DNA from: Chrysochromulina tobinii | Taxonomy: Eukaryota > Haptophyta > Prymnesiales > Chrysochromulinaceae | Assembly (NCBI GenBank): GCA_001275005.1 | Contig: JWZX01003338.1 | Coordinates: forward strand, 1-54,903 | Direction: 5' to 3' | DNA length: 54,903 nt | Part shown: one piece after another, positions 10,992 to 22,553 of the stretch | Position numbering within the stretch: the stretch's first letter is position 1 | Layout: each line of letters opens with the position of its first letter | Notes under the pieces: generated by a model | What the model was told of the DNA's origin: nothing | What the model saw: the letters and a program-made list of their open reading frames with translations, nothing else | The model's database searches: none | Program-made: the position numbers and the translations under genes

Positions 10992-12194
10992 CCACCCGCA
11001 GCAGCAGCAGCAGCTATTATTGCCACTCGCAAGGCGCGGGTGCACGGCGGCATGGGTGCAGGGGCAAGGCAAGCACACGGATGGCAGGCACAGGCGCACT
11101 GAGGCGCTCGGTGCATGCGCGGTGGCAGTGGACGCCCCCGCTGCGAGCAGCGAACAGCAGCGCCTGTATGACCGCGGGGGAGGGACGACAACATCGGTGG
11201 CGCGACGACGCCGGCTGCTCTATGTATGCGCAGGCGACGACGCGCGGGGGCTATCATGGGTGCGCGGGGGGCTACAAACGGGCTACGGGGCGTGTTGGCG
11301 TGCGGAAGCCGGAACTCGAATGTTTCCGATGACAAAAGAAGAGCCACGTGCTCATCGTAGTCGTTTGTGCAGCTCGTCACAGACGAGAAGTGGTCGTGGG
11401 GCGTGGGGGGGTCGCGCCCAGGGTCGGTGCGAGATGTGTGATCGCACGGTGTCGGTGAGTCGTATATTAAAAACGCGATCGCGGAACGGGAATTTACGGG
11501 TCCCGCAACGACCGCACAGGCGCGGACAAGGGACATCGACATGTTTTTGTTTGATTTCGTTCTAACGTTCATTTTTCATTTTATGCATCTTCATGCATCG
11601 GCAGACGCTCCGCACGGCATGGACCGGCAAGCCGGCCGTCGACCGTACGGTACCGTACGACCATGATCGCGGTGCGGATGCCCGGAAGCCCGGGATCATA
11701 ACGCGATTCGTATAACGCGCCGGCGATGCGTGACGAAATTACATAGACAGAGCGCTCTGAGACGAGCGGACAGTGGATACACCTTGCTGGACCTTGCGCT
11801 GGCGCCCGCTGCGCGCTGGCGGACCGACCGTCGGTGGACCGCGCGGCCGCGCGACCACCGCACGCGACCATCGCACGATCACGCCGTGACACGCGCTTTG
11901 ACTTTCACAGCAGGACAGCACACGCACAACTTGTTCCCCCCCGCTACCGGCAGGTGTGTACAGACCACCACTGGCTCTGCTCCCTCCTCGCCCGCGAAAG
12001 GCAACGCACACGATGTTCCACCCTGGGCTTGTTGCTGCCTGCCTGCCTCGCAGGAACCAGATCATGTACTAAGCATGGTCAAAGCATTGTACGAGGGTGG
12101 TAAGGTGGGGGGAGGCAACCGCCCACAGAGACGCACGTTGGTTGCGTCGTGCTGCGTTTGACTCGCCGCTTGCCTCTTCGCGCGCGCGCCCTTC
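10992..12194. other. Intergenic region, no supported gene
   Basis: These 1.2 kb lie between the kinesin stop and the 3' end of the next minus-strand gene. They open with a short CAG repeat just after the stop codon. I find no reading frame with coding-like third positions on either strand. A perfect 16-base palindrome lies at 11644-11659 in a cluster of CGTACG/ACGCG-type words, and a T-rich tract is at 11541-11585. A pyrimidine-rich stretch ending in AG (about 12028-12050, plus strand) looks like a splice acceptor but has no recognisable exon after it. Confidence 0.5.
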
Positions 12195-13129
12195 TCAGCC
12201 GAAAACGAAGGAGCCCGCGTTGCCGCGAGCCTTGAAGCGCTGGCGCTGCGACGACGCGTCCTCAGAGGCCTGCATCGACACCGCGCTGCCCGGCCGTTGT
12301 TCGGGCTCGCTGTAATGCTGGTAGCCGCCGACGGGCGCGCCCCGGCCGCGCGCGGACGGCGGCGCCGACGTGGGCGCCGAGTCCCAGTTGCCACCACCGA
12401 ACACGAGGCTACCTTGGTTGCGCAGGCGCGCAGCACGTGCGCCGGCAATTGCGTCGCCATGGGCCTCGGCGAGGCGTGGGTCGAAGTCACCCCGCGGCGT
12501 CGGTGGCGCGGGCGGTGCGGCCGGTGGCCGCGCGCGCCCTTCATACGCGAACGGGGACGGCGGCGGCACATACATTCCCGCATGGACTACTTCCGGCAGA
12601 TCCGGCATCGTGGCGTACGGAGCTTGATGCGGTGCTGGGGGCAGGCCCTCGCGGGTCGGCGGCCGCGCTGCTTGTGGTTGCGAGGCCCCGAAGTGGACAG
12701 TTTGTTCTTCGGCCTCGGCCAAGGTGGCCGGCGCGCCCCACGCTGCAAGAGTGACCTCGGGAAGCCCGACGGCCTCGCAGAGCGTACATTGAGCATTGAG
12801 GATCCAGCGGATGATCTTTTCGGGCTGCGAAGTCATCGTCAGCGGCATGAGCCGGTCGGCACCAATGGAGTCGCGCAGGTTCATGGCGCCTTCAGTGATG
12901 ACGGTGCAGCAACCACAACATGCCATGGCGTGTGCGATGGAACAGTCAGTTGCAGATGATATGGAGTGTGCGTGTCACCATCAGGTGTCCCACGGCAGAT
13001 GTGTGCGGTCCGAGGGTGACTTCAGTGCGCACGCTGCTTCAGGTTCATCTTCGAGAGCTTCTCCAGCTGCACATAAGTCCAGACTGGCACCTCCTTTGAC
13101 TCGAATTGGATGGACTCGGGGCTAGGCAT
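12195..13129 (-). CDS. Two-exon protein with SAP-like N-terminal region and two xGSxVFG repeats
   Basis: Exon 1 is 13129-13033, intron 13032-12890 (GT-AG) and exon 2 12889-12195, giving 263 residues. The splice joins LEKLSKMNLKQR to AMNLRDSIG and restores one continuous helix-loop-helix region (residues about 8-60), followed by an amphipathic helix PEKIIRWIL. The pattern resembles SAP-like helices seen in many protist proteins of unknown role. The rest is Pro/Ala-rich and disordered, with two copies of a short motif, NQGSLVFG at about 180 and NAGSFVFG as the exact C-terminus. A motif placed at the very end suggests a docking peptide. A ciliary or cytoskeletal role is only a guess. The ATG inside the intron (12926) is not the start, because using it breaks the conserved region. 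Confidence 0.7.
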
Positions 13130-13870
13130 GTCCAGCCAGGCGGCGGGTGTGACGCGGGATGATGAGGCACGTCGGGCTAATCTCGCGCCCTTTGCGGCTG
13201 CTGTGAAACACAAAATACGGGGGCCGCCGGGGGCCTCTACGCAATGGACGGAGGTGTGACCTTCACCTTGTATTTTCGCACGCCTTTGAGCGCACAGAAG
13301 CCTACTTACAGTACTTTGCACTTTGTGTTGAGCAGCAGAAGGGTCTACATGTACTCAATTTTAAGGCCGCCTCTCCCAGCGTACAGGGTTCCCTGCCGCT
13401 CGCTGCCCGATACTGCTGGGCTGACTGCTGGGCGGGATTGTGATCGGCCGTAATCAGGTGGGGCTGGGGGGCCGTTCAAATGGGGCAGGGGCGGGATTTT
13501 CATATTTCGTGCCCGCGAGAGATCTCTCCTTAAATGTTACACGTAACATCAAGGTAACATTGATATTAGATATAAATGTTAAATCCAAACTGTCAGTTTT
13601 CAACAGGGAACTGTCCAGAGACTCGCGCAATTTGGGTGGGTCGGTGGAGCATTTTTTCGTGTCGAGCGTTGCTCACGTCGGGCCCACCTCTATCCTACTG
13701 CTGCCTTACTGCTGCCCTTCTTTCCGGTGTCCGCCCTCTCTTTTTCCTCGTGCCAACGTGCCACGAATTCCTTCTGCACCGTGGACTGCTCGCCCGCCTC
13801 CAGATATTGCCCAAGTTGCGTCAAACGCACACTCCCATCTGCAGCAACGAGCATTCGGCTTTGGTAGCCA
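13130..13870. other. Intergenic region, no supported gene
   Basis: This 741-base gap lies between two minus-strand genes. It has no frame with coding-like composition and is lower in GC than its surroundings, with an A/T-rich patch at about 13530-13590. It should hold the promoter of the 12.2-13.1 kb gene, at its left end, and the 3' untranslated region of the 2OG oxygenase gene, at its right end. Confidence 0.45.
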
Positions 13871-14608
13871 CTAATCGTCAGGGGCAATGTGCTCCTCGTA
13901 GAAGCTCAGGTCGTCGCAACCAAATGTGAAGCATAAGAACGCATGCGGCGCACCCGCACCACCACGTGCGAATCCCGGCTGTGTCGAATGCTCAAAGTGA
14001 GATCCGAACAAAATCGCCTCGCCTGTCGCGTAACGGTATTGACAATCCTCGCCAGCTCGGTTGCGGTACAGCAGCTGAAAATCGTCAGTCCCGTAGTCTT
14101 CGAGCGGGGTGAGCAGTGTCCAAGCATTTGTGCCGACTCCCGCACCCCAGTCCGTGTGCCAGTTAGGCTCAGCACAGCGCGAGCGCACGACATAGAAGCT
14201 TGAGTAGAGTCGGATTCGCTCGTGCGTGGCCACGAGTGGCGCCACTGCCTCAGCAACGCCAGTCTCCTCAAAGATGCTGCGAAAAGTGTGCTATGTGTCC
14301 ATATTGTCTACTGAGATCCAGGAGAGGTCCGACGTGCCCATCTTTGACACATCCGTACTGCTCCCGGCCCGCATCACGAAAAAGTTGCCATGTGTCTCGT
14401 GCGCGAGATTAGTGCACGGCACAGGCTGGCGGTCGAGCTCTGCTATCAGCCCACTCTCTAGATGAGGCCGGATGGCGGTGTCGTAGTGCTCCCTCGCGCG
14501 TTGTAATGCACCAGCCGGGATCTTGACAGTGATTACGTTGGGCGCGTCTAGGGACCCTAGCAATACTGCCGGCGCTAATGTCATGAGAGCCGCAAGGGCG
14601 AAAGCCAT
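13871..14608 (-). CDS. Secreted or ER 2-oxoglutarate/Fe(II) oxygenase-like protein
   Basis: The ATG at 14608 starts a clear signal peptide (FALAALMTLAPAVLLG). The frame must change between 14334 and 14276. An intron at 14333-14277 (57 bases, phase 2, acceptor TTTTCGCAG) joins it with no stop and gives 226 residues; the donor GTCGGA is weak, so the exact donor is uncertain. The C-terminal half is a jelly-roll oxygenase core: WHTDWG supplies the HxD iron ligands and GSHFEHS the distal His. This resembles prolyl-4-hydroxylase-like enzymes of the secretory route. The usual Arg for 2-oxoglutarate about ten residues after the last His is not obvious. Substrate unknown. Confidence 0.65.
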
Positions 14609-14963
14609 CCTTTCGTTTATCGGGACTCTTGACCAAGTGCGACTATGCCAAAAAGTCGGCCCTCGAGTTGATGAATCCGGCAGACCGCCGAGATGACGTG
14701 CGAGATCGATGGAACACGGAGTTCGCTCTAAAAAGAAACGGAGCGTCCACTTTACACGCGCGTTTATATTCAAGTATCTCGCAATACGACCACAAAACCA
14801 CGCAGCCAATCGGATCCGGAGGCTGAGCCGCTGAGGCCATCAGACGATACAGGTATCAAGTTCAGCCAAGGCTCATCATCCGCACACAATCTCTCGCCCG
14901 CCCTACCCAGCCACATGCTGATCACTGGCTCGCCATCACTCGGTCTCAGGCATGCACCGCCAC
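14609..14963. other. Intergenic region, nothing recognised
   Basis: These 355 bases lie between the 3' end of the porphobilinogen deaminase gene and the start of the oxygenase gene, both on the minus strand. No coding frame, repeat or RNA structure stands out. The right part should contain the oxygenase promoter and the left part the deaminase 3' untranslated region. Confidence 0.4.
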
Positions 14964-16596
<1,633 letters not shown>

Positions 16597-17545
16597 TCAC
16601 TCGAGCTTGCCCTCCATGGCCTTGACGGCCTGCACCAGCTTCTGACCCGAGGCCTGCTTGGTGACCTTTGCCAGGCGCTGGGCGCCGGCGTTGTTGAGCG
16701 AGCGCGCGAGCTTCGTGGGCAGCTGCTTGATGAGCATGGCCGTCTGGCCCATCAGCTCCTGCTTCGTCGGAAGCTTGGTAATCTGGATGACGCCTTTCTT
16801 GTCGAGCTTCTGACCGTCGAAGACGCCGCCGACGATGTCGTATTCCTCCTGCGAGGCAGACGAGGCGAGGAGAGGAGCGTGTGCGTCAGCCGCCAGCTAT
16901 GGGCACGACGGCGACGCGCGTGCGCAGCGATTAAGCGGGGCGCAATGCCTTGGCCGCAGCCCTCACAACGCAGAGGGAGCATATCGTCACCGATTCACAC
17001 AGCGGCCAGCCTGCCGCAGTCGCCTGCCAGTCACCCGGCAGCCGCCTCCACCCAAGCGCCTGCCTTGGGGGCCGCCTGAACGCTTCGTCGGGGCTGGCGA
17101 TGGCACGCACCTTCTTTGATACCTTGACGTAGTCCAACCAAAGGTCCACCGTCGGTCGCATCTGGTCCGCAGGCACGAAGAAGAAGAAGTTGGAGTACAC
17201 AAGCAGCTCGTCGCCGCCCTGGAACTTGGGGTAGTCCTGAGCGGCACGCTTGACGAGCGTATTCTTGACGCAGCGCATGGTGACCGACGGCGGCAGCTTC
17301 TGGCGCATGGCGTTGAGATCGTTCGCAGGGATGCCCTCCGAGCGCACGCAGAACATGAGGTCTGTGTCCGCCATCGCGGCCTTGACCTCGTCGACCACCT
17401 TTGACTTCTTGGCAATGATGGCAGGCGCGGCCATGACGGCCGGCGTGGTGCGGCTGGCGGCTGCAGGCGACGGCGCACGCACCGCGGGCGCAAAGCCCGC
17501 CAGGCTCTCGCACAGGGCGAGGAAGCAGACGACGCGAGCGACCAT
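16597..17545 (-). CDS. rpl10: Plastid 50S ribosomal protein L10 with bipartite targeting presequence
   Basis: L10 anchors the L7/L12 stalk of the bacterial-type ribosome. Exon 1 is 17545-17111, intron 17110-16849 (262 bases, donor GTGCGT, acceptor CTCGCAG, phase 0) and exon 2 16848-16597, 228 residues. The presequence is a signal peptide (VVCFLALCESLAG) followed by FAPA, the Phe-containing motif of red-lineage complex plastids, then a Ser/Ala/Arg-rich transit segment. The mature part matches the L10 layout: AIIAKKSKVVDEVKAA, a VKNTLVKRA segment, and EYDIVGGVFDG in exon 2, then the C-terminal helix that binds L7/L12. Without the intron the frame would run into unrelated sequence after VSKK. 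Confidence 0.9.
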
Positions 17546-17831
17546 GGGCAGTCCAGGCGACCAGGCGAGGAAAAAGTGTCCTCCTACTCAGGAGATGAAC
17601 ATCTCCACGCGTCGTAGCGGGCGCTCCGTCCGAGTTCATATAATTGTAGTGTGCGTCTCCTCGGGACCGGTGGTCGTGCGTCTTGCCAAGATGAAATCGT
17701 GAACGTGTTGAAGACTCCCTCGAAACCGCCCGACCGTCGGGAATGGCCGCTTCCGACGCAGAGCTTTTCGCTCGGCCGATCGCAGTGCAGAACGCGGGCC
17801 ACCCACGAGCCTCCTCAGCCTTCGCCCGCTC
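17546..17831. promoter_or_regulatory. Divergent intergenic region, L10 / glycosyltransferase-like gene
   Basis: Two genes start outward from this 286-base segment, so it should contain both promoters. The sequence holds a short A/T-rich patch near 17636-17655 (ATATAATTG). I see no other recognisable element. The right side may still belong to the 5' end of the glycosyltransferase-like gene if its start lies further upstream. Confidence 0.35.
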
Positions 17832-19427
17832 ATGCGCGTGCGGCTCCGCCAGTCTCACAGCCAAGCATCCTCGCACTGTGCCACCTTCACCTCCTCGCAC
17901 AGGCGCGTCGCCGTGATCCTACACGGCCGTATTGGCATCTGGAAAACGAAAGCGACGGACATCGACCTCCCGCGCGTCGTGTGGCTCGCCAATGCGCCTG
18001 AGTTTTGGAAGCGGGCGCCAGCCGACATGACTGGAATCGACGTGACGCCGCACTCGACGCTCGCCGGCTTCGCCGCCTTTGGCCGCGCGAGCCTGTGGCA
18101 TTACGTTGTCGAGCCCAACCGGAAAGCCGGCCTGACTCTCGATCTGTTCCTGCACTCGTGGCACGCGGAGATTGGCGGTCAGCTCGATGCTATGTACCAG
18201 CCCGTCGCCTCAAAACACGAGAGAGTACGCAAGCGCCTCGACCCAGTGCGCAGCCAGCACCTGTCGATGAAGACGGGCCTCGATCTGATGACGGCACACG
18301 AGCTCCGGCCGGGCGGAGCGCCGTACGACCTGACGCTCGTGGCGCGGTACGACATCCTGTACTTTACGCCGCTGCTGCTGCGACCGCTCGGCGCCGCGCC
18401 GCTCTGGCTCGCGCACTGGTGCCACCGCTATGATCTCTCGGCGCAAGCGGGCATGCTCGTGCGCTCCGCCTGCGGCAATTGGCCTGGCCACGGCGAGGGG
18501 TATCTTGTCGTGCCGGCGAGGAGCGTCGGCGTGCTGCCAAGTCTGAAACGGTCGCGCCAGCTCACGCGCGACGCCGACTATGACTTTGCCTACCTCGACT
18601 GGTGGTTCGTGGCCACTCCAGCACTCGCGCGCACCTTTGGCGACATCTATGACAAGTATTACGAGTATGCGGCGGCGCTCAAACGCATTGCGGACTTCCC
18701 GTTGTGGTCGCACTTTTTCTGGGGATACCATATCAACAGGCGGCTGCGTCTACGCCGAACCGTCCGCCACATCTTCTACGAAGGAGTCGACTTCAGGCTT
18801 GCGCGCCACTGGCATCTCGGCACGCACTGCATGAGCTATCTTGGCGCGCACCCGACGGAGCCGGTGGCTGCCGCCGCGCAGACGGAGGCCGAGGCGGCCG
18901 AGGCGGCGGCTATCTTGGCCGTTACCACCAGCGGCCCGACCGCCGCCGCGACCATTGCCACTGCCGCCGCCGCGACCAATACCGCTGCCGCCGCCGCCGC
19001 CGCCGCCTTGCGCGCCGTCCCGGGCGGTGCGCTCGCGGCGGTCGCCAACGCGGGCGTCGACCTCAGCGTGTTCTATCGACGGCGCCCCAAAACTACGCGA
19101 GCGCACTACGACAGCGCTGGCGCCGGCGCCGCCCTTGTGGGGAGTACAAGCGGCGGCGGCGGCGGCGGCGGGAATGAGACTCGGCAAGTCGCACAGCTCG
19201 CCAGGCAATGTCCTCTCGACCCGCGCGTGCGCCTCTACTGCCCTTGGCACTCGGCCGTATGCCCCGCGAGCATGCGCGCGGCCGTGTTCGACGCGGAGGC
19301 CGCTGCGCAGGCAGCGCTCAATGCAACCTCCAAGTTGCCGCGGAGGAGCCTGTGGGACTATTACGGGGAGGCCAAGGATGCGCGCGCCGCGGACCAGCCG
19401 CCGCCGCACACGTCGGGACGAGCCTGA
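17832..19427 (+). CDS. Glycosyltransferase-like protein with poly-Ala insertion
   Basis: Single-exon frame of 531 residues. The core (about residues 25-330) has a beta-strand VAVILHGRIG, an LFLHSWHAE motif, and PYDLTLVARYDILYF. The last is a hydrophobic strand followed by a YD pair, as in nucleotide-sugar-binding transferases that open with a Rossmann-like strand. The family is not one I can name with certainty. About residues 340-400 form an Ala/Thr-rich low-complexity stretch encoded by GCC-type repeats, and a poly-Gly run follows near 440. The C-terminal part contains several Cys residues. No clear signal peptide is seen at the chosen ATG, so an upstream exon may be missing. Likely role: sugar transfer in the secretory pathway, by inference. 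Confidence 0.6.
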   Translation: MRVRLRQSHSQASSHCATFTSSHRRVAVILHGRIGIWKTKATDIDLPRVVWLANAPEFWKRAPADMTGIDVTPHSTLAGFAAFGRASLWHYVVEPNRKAGLTLDLFLHSWHAEIGGQLDAMYQPVASKHERVRKRLDPVRSQHLSMKTGLDLMTAHELRPGGAPYDLTLVARYDILYFTPLLLRPLGAAPLWLAHWCHRYDLSAQAGMLVRSACGNWPGHGEGYLVVPARSVGVLPSLKRSRQLTRDADYDFAYLDWWFVATPALARTFGDIYDKYYEYAAALKRIADFPLWSHFFWGYHINRRLRLRRTVRHIFYEGVDFRLARHWHLGTHCMSYLGAHPTEPVAAAAQTEAEAAEAAAILAVTTSGPTAAATIATAAAATNTAAAAAAAALRAVPGGALAAVANAGVDLSVFYRRRPKTTRAHYDSAGAGAALVGSTSGGGGGGGNETRQVAQLARQCPLDPRVRLYCPWHSAVCPASMRAAVFDAEAAAQAALNATSKLPRRSLWDYYGEAKDARAADQPPPHTSGRA

Positions 19428-19809
19428 AACTACTTGTGTGCTAGCGCGTGGTGTCCGAATGAGATCGGACCAAAAAGATGTTTAACCGCCCCCCCCCCGG
19501 TAACACAGGGTCGCACACACGAGCGAGACGGCGACACATCGACCCGAGCACCGACGCATGCCGGACGGGACGATCTCGTCTGGAGCTCTGGAGTCTGGAC
19601 ACTGGAGATTAACGTTAAAGGAGGACCGAGGACGGTCAGGCTACAGTGTGTGATATACAGCGACACCCCCAATCTCCCCAATAGCCCTCAAGCCTCCAAA
19701 GGCACCCCGAGTCCTCCTACTCTGAGGTCTTACATGTATTGGAGGTCCCGTGAATTGTCCCGTGAATTGTCCCGTGACCCGCGCGTGTGACCCACTTTTG
19801 CCGTCCACA
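19428..19809. other. Intergenic region with a 10-C homopolymer
   Basis: These 382 bases lie between two plus-strand genes. The most visible feature is a run of ten Cs at 19489-19498, a likely place for length errors. A short tandem of GTGAATTGTCCC sits at about 19750-19780. No gene is supported; the right part should carry the promoter of the cupin gene. Confidence 0.4.
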
Positions 19810-20586
19810 ATGGCCTACACTTCCACGATGGCCAACCCTCCCTCAGAGAAGCTGCGTATCCTCTTGCTCTGCATCGCAGCGCCGATGATCATCTGCACCC
19901 AGGAGAGTGGCGTCTGCACGGATACGCGCTGTGGCGGCGCGGCCAAGGGTTGCTGCGAGGGCTCTCCTGCGCTGCAAAGGAAGGACATGTGCCAGGGATC
20001 TGTCGATTGCGACGCCTGCTGTGGCTGGGTCTCCGTCACGATTCCAGAGGCTGCCGCGAACTGGGTCGAGGCGCTCAAGCTGCAGAAACAACCATATGGA
20101 AACTTTATGACCGAGACGTACACCTCGGATCTGCAGGCCCGTCTTCCCTCGAGGTTTAAGGGTGGCACACGCGCACTGTCAGCCGACATCTACAATCTGT
20201 TTGCACTGAACAGGACGGATACGACGTCTTCGCAGGGCGGCTTTCCGTTGCACATGCTTGAAGGCGATGAGACCTATCACTACTACGCTGGCGATGGCCC
20301 ACTCACGCTCTTCATCTTCGACTTCGGATCAGGCACAGTCAGCAACGTGTCACTCGGGGCAGCCAAACCCATGCAAGACCAGCCGCAGTATACCATCCGT
20401 GGACAGACTTGGAGTGGCGCCTTGCTTGCAAAGGGCAGCACGTGGGCGTTGACCGGGGCGAGCACGACGCCGGGCTTCGATCCGAGGGACTCGCACATGG
20501 CAGCAGGCAACGCGACGCTTATGCTCGAGTTCCATGACCGTTTCCCACAGTACGCTGATCTCATCAGTCGCCTCACGGCGTTTTGA
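19810..20586 (+). CDS. Secreted cupin_5 (DUF985) family protein
   Basis: The start at 19810 gives 258 residues beginning with a signal peptide (LRILLLCIAAPMIICTQ); the frame extends further upstream only from a GTG. Residues about 32-75 form a Cys-rich segment with eight or more Cys, probably disulphide-bonded. The rest matches the cupin_5 / DUF985 layout: GNFMTETYTSD, IYNLFALN, an EGDETYHYYAGDGPLTL strand pair, GQTWSGALLAKG, and the family-typical PGFDPRDSHMA. Cupin_5 proteins are small beta-barrels of poorly known function, often encoded next to sugar- or acid-handling genes in bacteria. The DETYHYY positions where family members carry barrel His and Glu residues are kept. Confidence 0.85.
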   Translation: MAYTSTMANPPSEKLRILLLCIAAPMIICTQESGVCTDTRCGGAAKGCCEGSPALQRKDMCQGSVDCDACCGWVSVTIPEAAANWVEALKLQKQPYGNFMTETYTSDLQARLPSRFKGGTRALSADIYNLFALNRTDTTSSQGGFPLHMLEGDETYHYYAGDGPLTLFIFDFGSGTVSNVSLGAAKPMQDQPQYTIRGQTWSGALLAKGSTWALTGASTTPGFDPRDSHMAAGNATLMLEFHDRFPQYADLISRLTAF

Positions 20587-21173
20587 GCCCTTCAGGGCCG
20601 GCATTGTGCAGCGGTCACCACATGATGTTCGTGACGTGTGCCGGCTACATGGATGTCGGACTGTGAAGACGTGCGAGGTCTCAAATAGTCTCCCAGCACT
20701 GGAGATTGGAGGTACGATCCCCGCCCGGCCCCGGTCCTTGCCGTAGTAAAATGTACCGGTATTTGCGTCAATTGTGTGGCAAGTACATGTGGACGATTCT
20801 CTGGTACTTGTACATGTCGACATAACTTCACTTCTCGCTATGATGGCCCGAGATGCGCCACATGGACGGATTAATCGTCTATGGCTATGTGGCATGTTGT
20901 GGCCGCCCCGTGGCTTATTAGCTACACGGATGGCTTTGGCTACAGCTGTCAGCTCGGCACTCTAGATGCTATTCCCACCACACATCGCCAACATATCCAC
21001 CGCCATCCAAACCGCCGACGCCCAGACCATCCTCAACGCCGCCAGCGCGCGCATGCTCCGTGTCTCGTTTGGGGTCCTGTAAGGTGTGTGTATTCTGAGC
21101 GGGCAGTAACAGTGTCGTAGCTTCGGTTGTCGCGTCTGTCGTGTTAACGTTCACATCGGGGAAAAGTACCGGT
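20587..21173. other. Intergenic region with repeat copy and a 38-codon frame
   Basis: This 587-base gap precedes the hydrolase gene. It contains a short frame from ATG 20966 to TAA 21080-21082 with strongly coding-like third positions. The same stop and the last dozen codons recur at 33.25 kb, so this is probably the 3' end of a decayed gene or mobile element and not a functional small gene. A GTACCGGTAT word occurs at about 20753 and again at about 21165. Confidence 0.5.
21036..21153 (+). repeat. Dispersed repeat, copy 1 (upstream of the hydrolase gene)
   Basis: The stretch from ACGCCGCCAGCGCGCGC to GTGTTAACGTTCACA is closely similar, in the same orientation, to 33245-33355, and its end recurs at 33486-33521. 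Shared words include GTAAGGTGTGTGTATT, GAGCGGGCAGT and TTGTCGCGTCTGTC. It contains a conserved in-frame stop followed by non-coding sequence, the look of a shared 3' end. It ends about 20 bases before the hydrolase ATG. Confidence 0.75.
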
Positions 21174-22031
21174 ATGAACGGACGCCGTTTGAAAATGTGT
21201 CCGCGGGTCACTGCTGTCATCATACTCCTCGCGTCGGCGGCCAGTAGCGAGGAGCACCCGCTATGCGACGAGCGTTTCCTCTTCCGGCAGCTCTTGGCTG
21301 GTGTTGATGTTGCCCAGCCACAGAGAGCACGTGGGGCAACTCAGATCAAGGTCTTCAACATGGCAAAGAGCATGCAGAATTACATGTACCTCGTGGGCGA
21401 CCGGCATTCTGGCCAATGCATCGCTGTCGACGCGGTGTATGACCCAGAGGGCGTGTTGGCGGCCGCTGAAAAATTGGGTTGCAACATCACGGCTGCAGTC
21501 GGTACGCACTTCCACTACGACCACATTGGGGGCGAGGTGCCCGGAGGTCCCGGTCTGGTGCTGCCAGGCTTGCGTCATTTTGTGGATGAGCTCTCAGTCC
21601 CCAGCTATGTGCACCAGATAGAGCTCGCCACTGCCGCTATGCAAATAGGTGTCGCGCCACAAGCGCTCTCTCCGCTGCGGGACGGCGACGTGCTGCGAGC
21701 CGGTGATTGGGTAGAGCTCAAGGTCATTCTGACGCCGGGGCATAGCCCCGGTGGAATGACGCTCGTCGCGGCCGTCGGCGGCGAGGACCGTCTAGTTCTC
21801 ACGGGTGACACCATCTTTCCGGGCTCGTGCGGCCGCCTCGATTTGCCTGGCTCGAGTGTGGATGCGATGTTTTCGAGCCTGAGCTTGCTGCGAGCCATGC
21901 TCGACGACGCATTGCCGCTCTTCCCTGGGCACGCCTACAATGGCGCCTCCTCGACGGTTGCACGCGAGAAGACGTCGGGCCTACCGAGGCAGATGAGCAT
22001 GATGGAGTGGCAGCAAATGATGGCCCGGTAG
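21174..22031 (+). CDS. Metallo-beta-lactamase-fold hydrolase, glyoxalase-II-like
   Basis: Enzymes of this family hydrolyse S-acyl-glutathione thioesters such as S-lactoylglutathione, or act on related thiol substrates. The chosen ATG gives 285 residues with a hydrophobic N-terminus (VTAVIILLASAASS) that reads as a signal peptide; an alternative ATG lies seven codons later. All binuclear metal ligands are present: THFHYDH (about 114-120), TPGHSPGG (about 185), the bridging Asp in TGDTIF (about 212) and the last His in FPGHAYNG (about 252). The GSCGRLDLPG segment after the Asp is typical of this group. The large helical C-terminal domain of true glyoxalase II is missing, so the substrate is uncertain. 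The gene starts right after a dispersed repeat. Confidence 0.85.
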   Translation: MNGRRLKMCPRVTAVIILLASAASSEEHPLCDERFLFRQLLAGVDVAQPQRARGATQIKVFNMAKSMQNYMYLVGDRHSGQCIAVDAVYDPEGVLAAAEKLGCNITAAVGTHFHYDHIGGEVPGGPGLVLPGLRHFVDELSVPSYVHQIELATAAMQIGVAPQALSPLRDGDVLRAGDWVELKVILTPGHSPGGMTLVAAVGGEDRLVLTGDTIFPGSCGRLDLPGSSVDAMFSSLSLLRAMLDDALPLFPGHAYNGASSTVAREKTSGLPRQMSMMEWQQMMAR

Positions 22032-22553
22032 ACGCGCGCCACGCGACAGGCTCAGCCCTCACACAGGCTCCGCTCACTGCCGGCTCAGGCACTGCGCTCA
22101 GCGGGGTATCTCGCGAACTCCGCGGCTCGGCTGACACACTTTAGAGCGCGTGTCCCAGCCGCTTAAATAGACAAACGCTAACGCCTAAACCAATCACAAC
22201 CATACGCGCACAACGAGAGGAATGCGATATATGCGTCCCTCGTCCGCGGCGCGTGCCCGGTGCCGACCGATCCGCAGGCATCGCGCACGCGCTCGGCTCT
22301 TGGAGCGGTTCACTTATTACATGTACAGTACTGACTTCTTATCGCGTCGCAGTGACTGTCGAGAGCGCGCGCGCTGCCGCTGGGAGGAGCAGTAGGGGGG
22401 GCGAACGCGTGGTGGCCACCCCCGCACCCTAGGGTCGATGTTCTCGGCATCGATGTTCTCGGCCCTAGGGTCGATGTTCTCGGCAACGGCCGGCCGCGTC
22501 GAAGCGACACGTGGCCTGCCCCGCATCGACCGCGGAGGGTTGCGCCCTACGTA
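22032..22553. other. Intergenic region between convergent genes, with a small tandem repeat
   Basis: The 522 bases hold the 3' ends of two convergent genes. At 22427-22483 the 13-base word TCGATGTTCTCGG occurs three times, with CCCTAGGG preceding two of them. No coding frame is supported. Confidence 0.5.

Noticed and set aside
11644-11659. 16-base palindrome as a possible operator or origin
   Set aside because: The word is built from simple CGTACG repetition and no second site or flanking signal supports a function.
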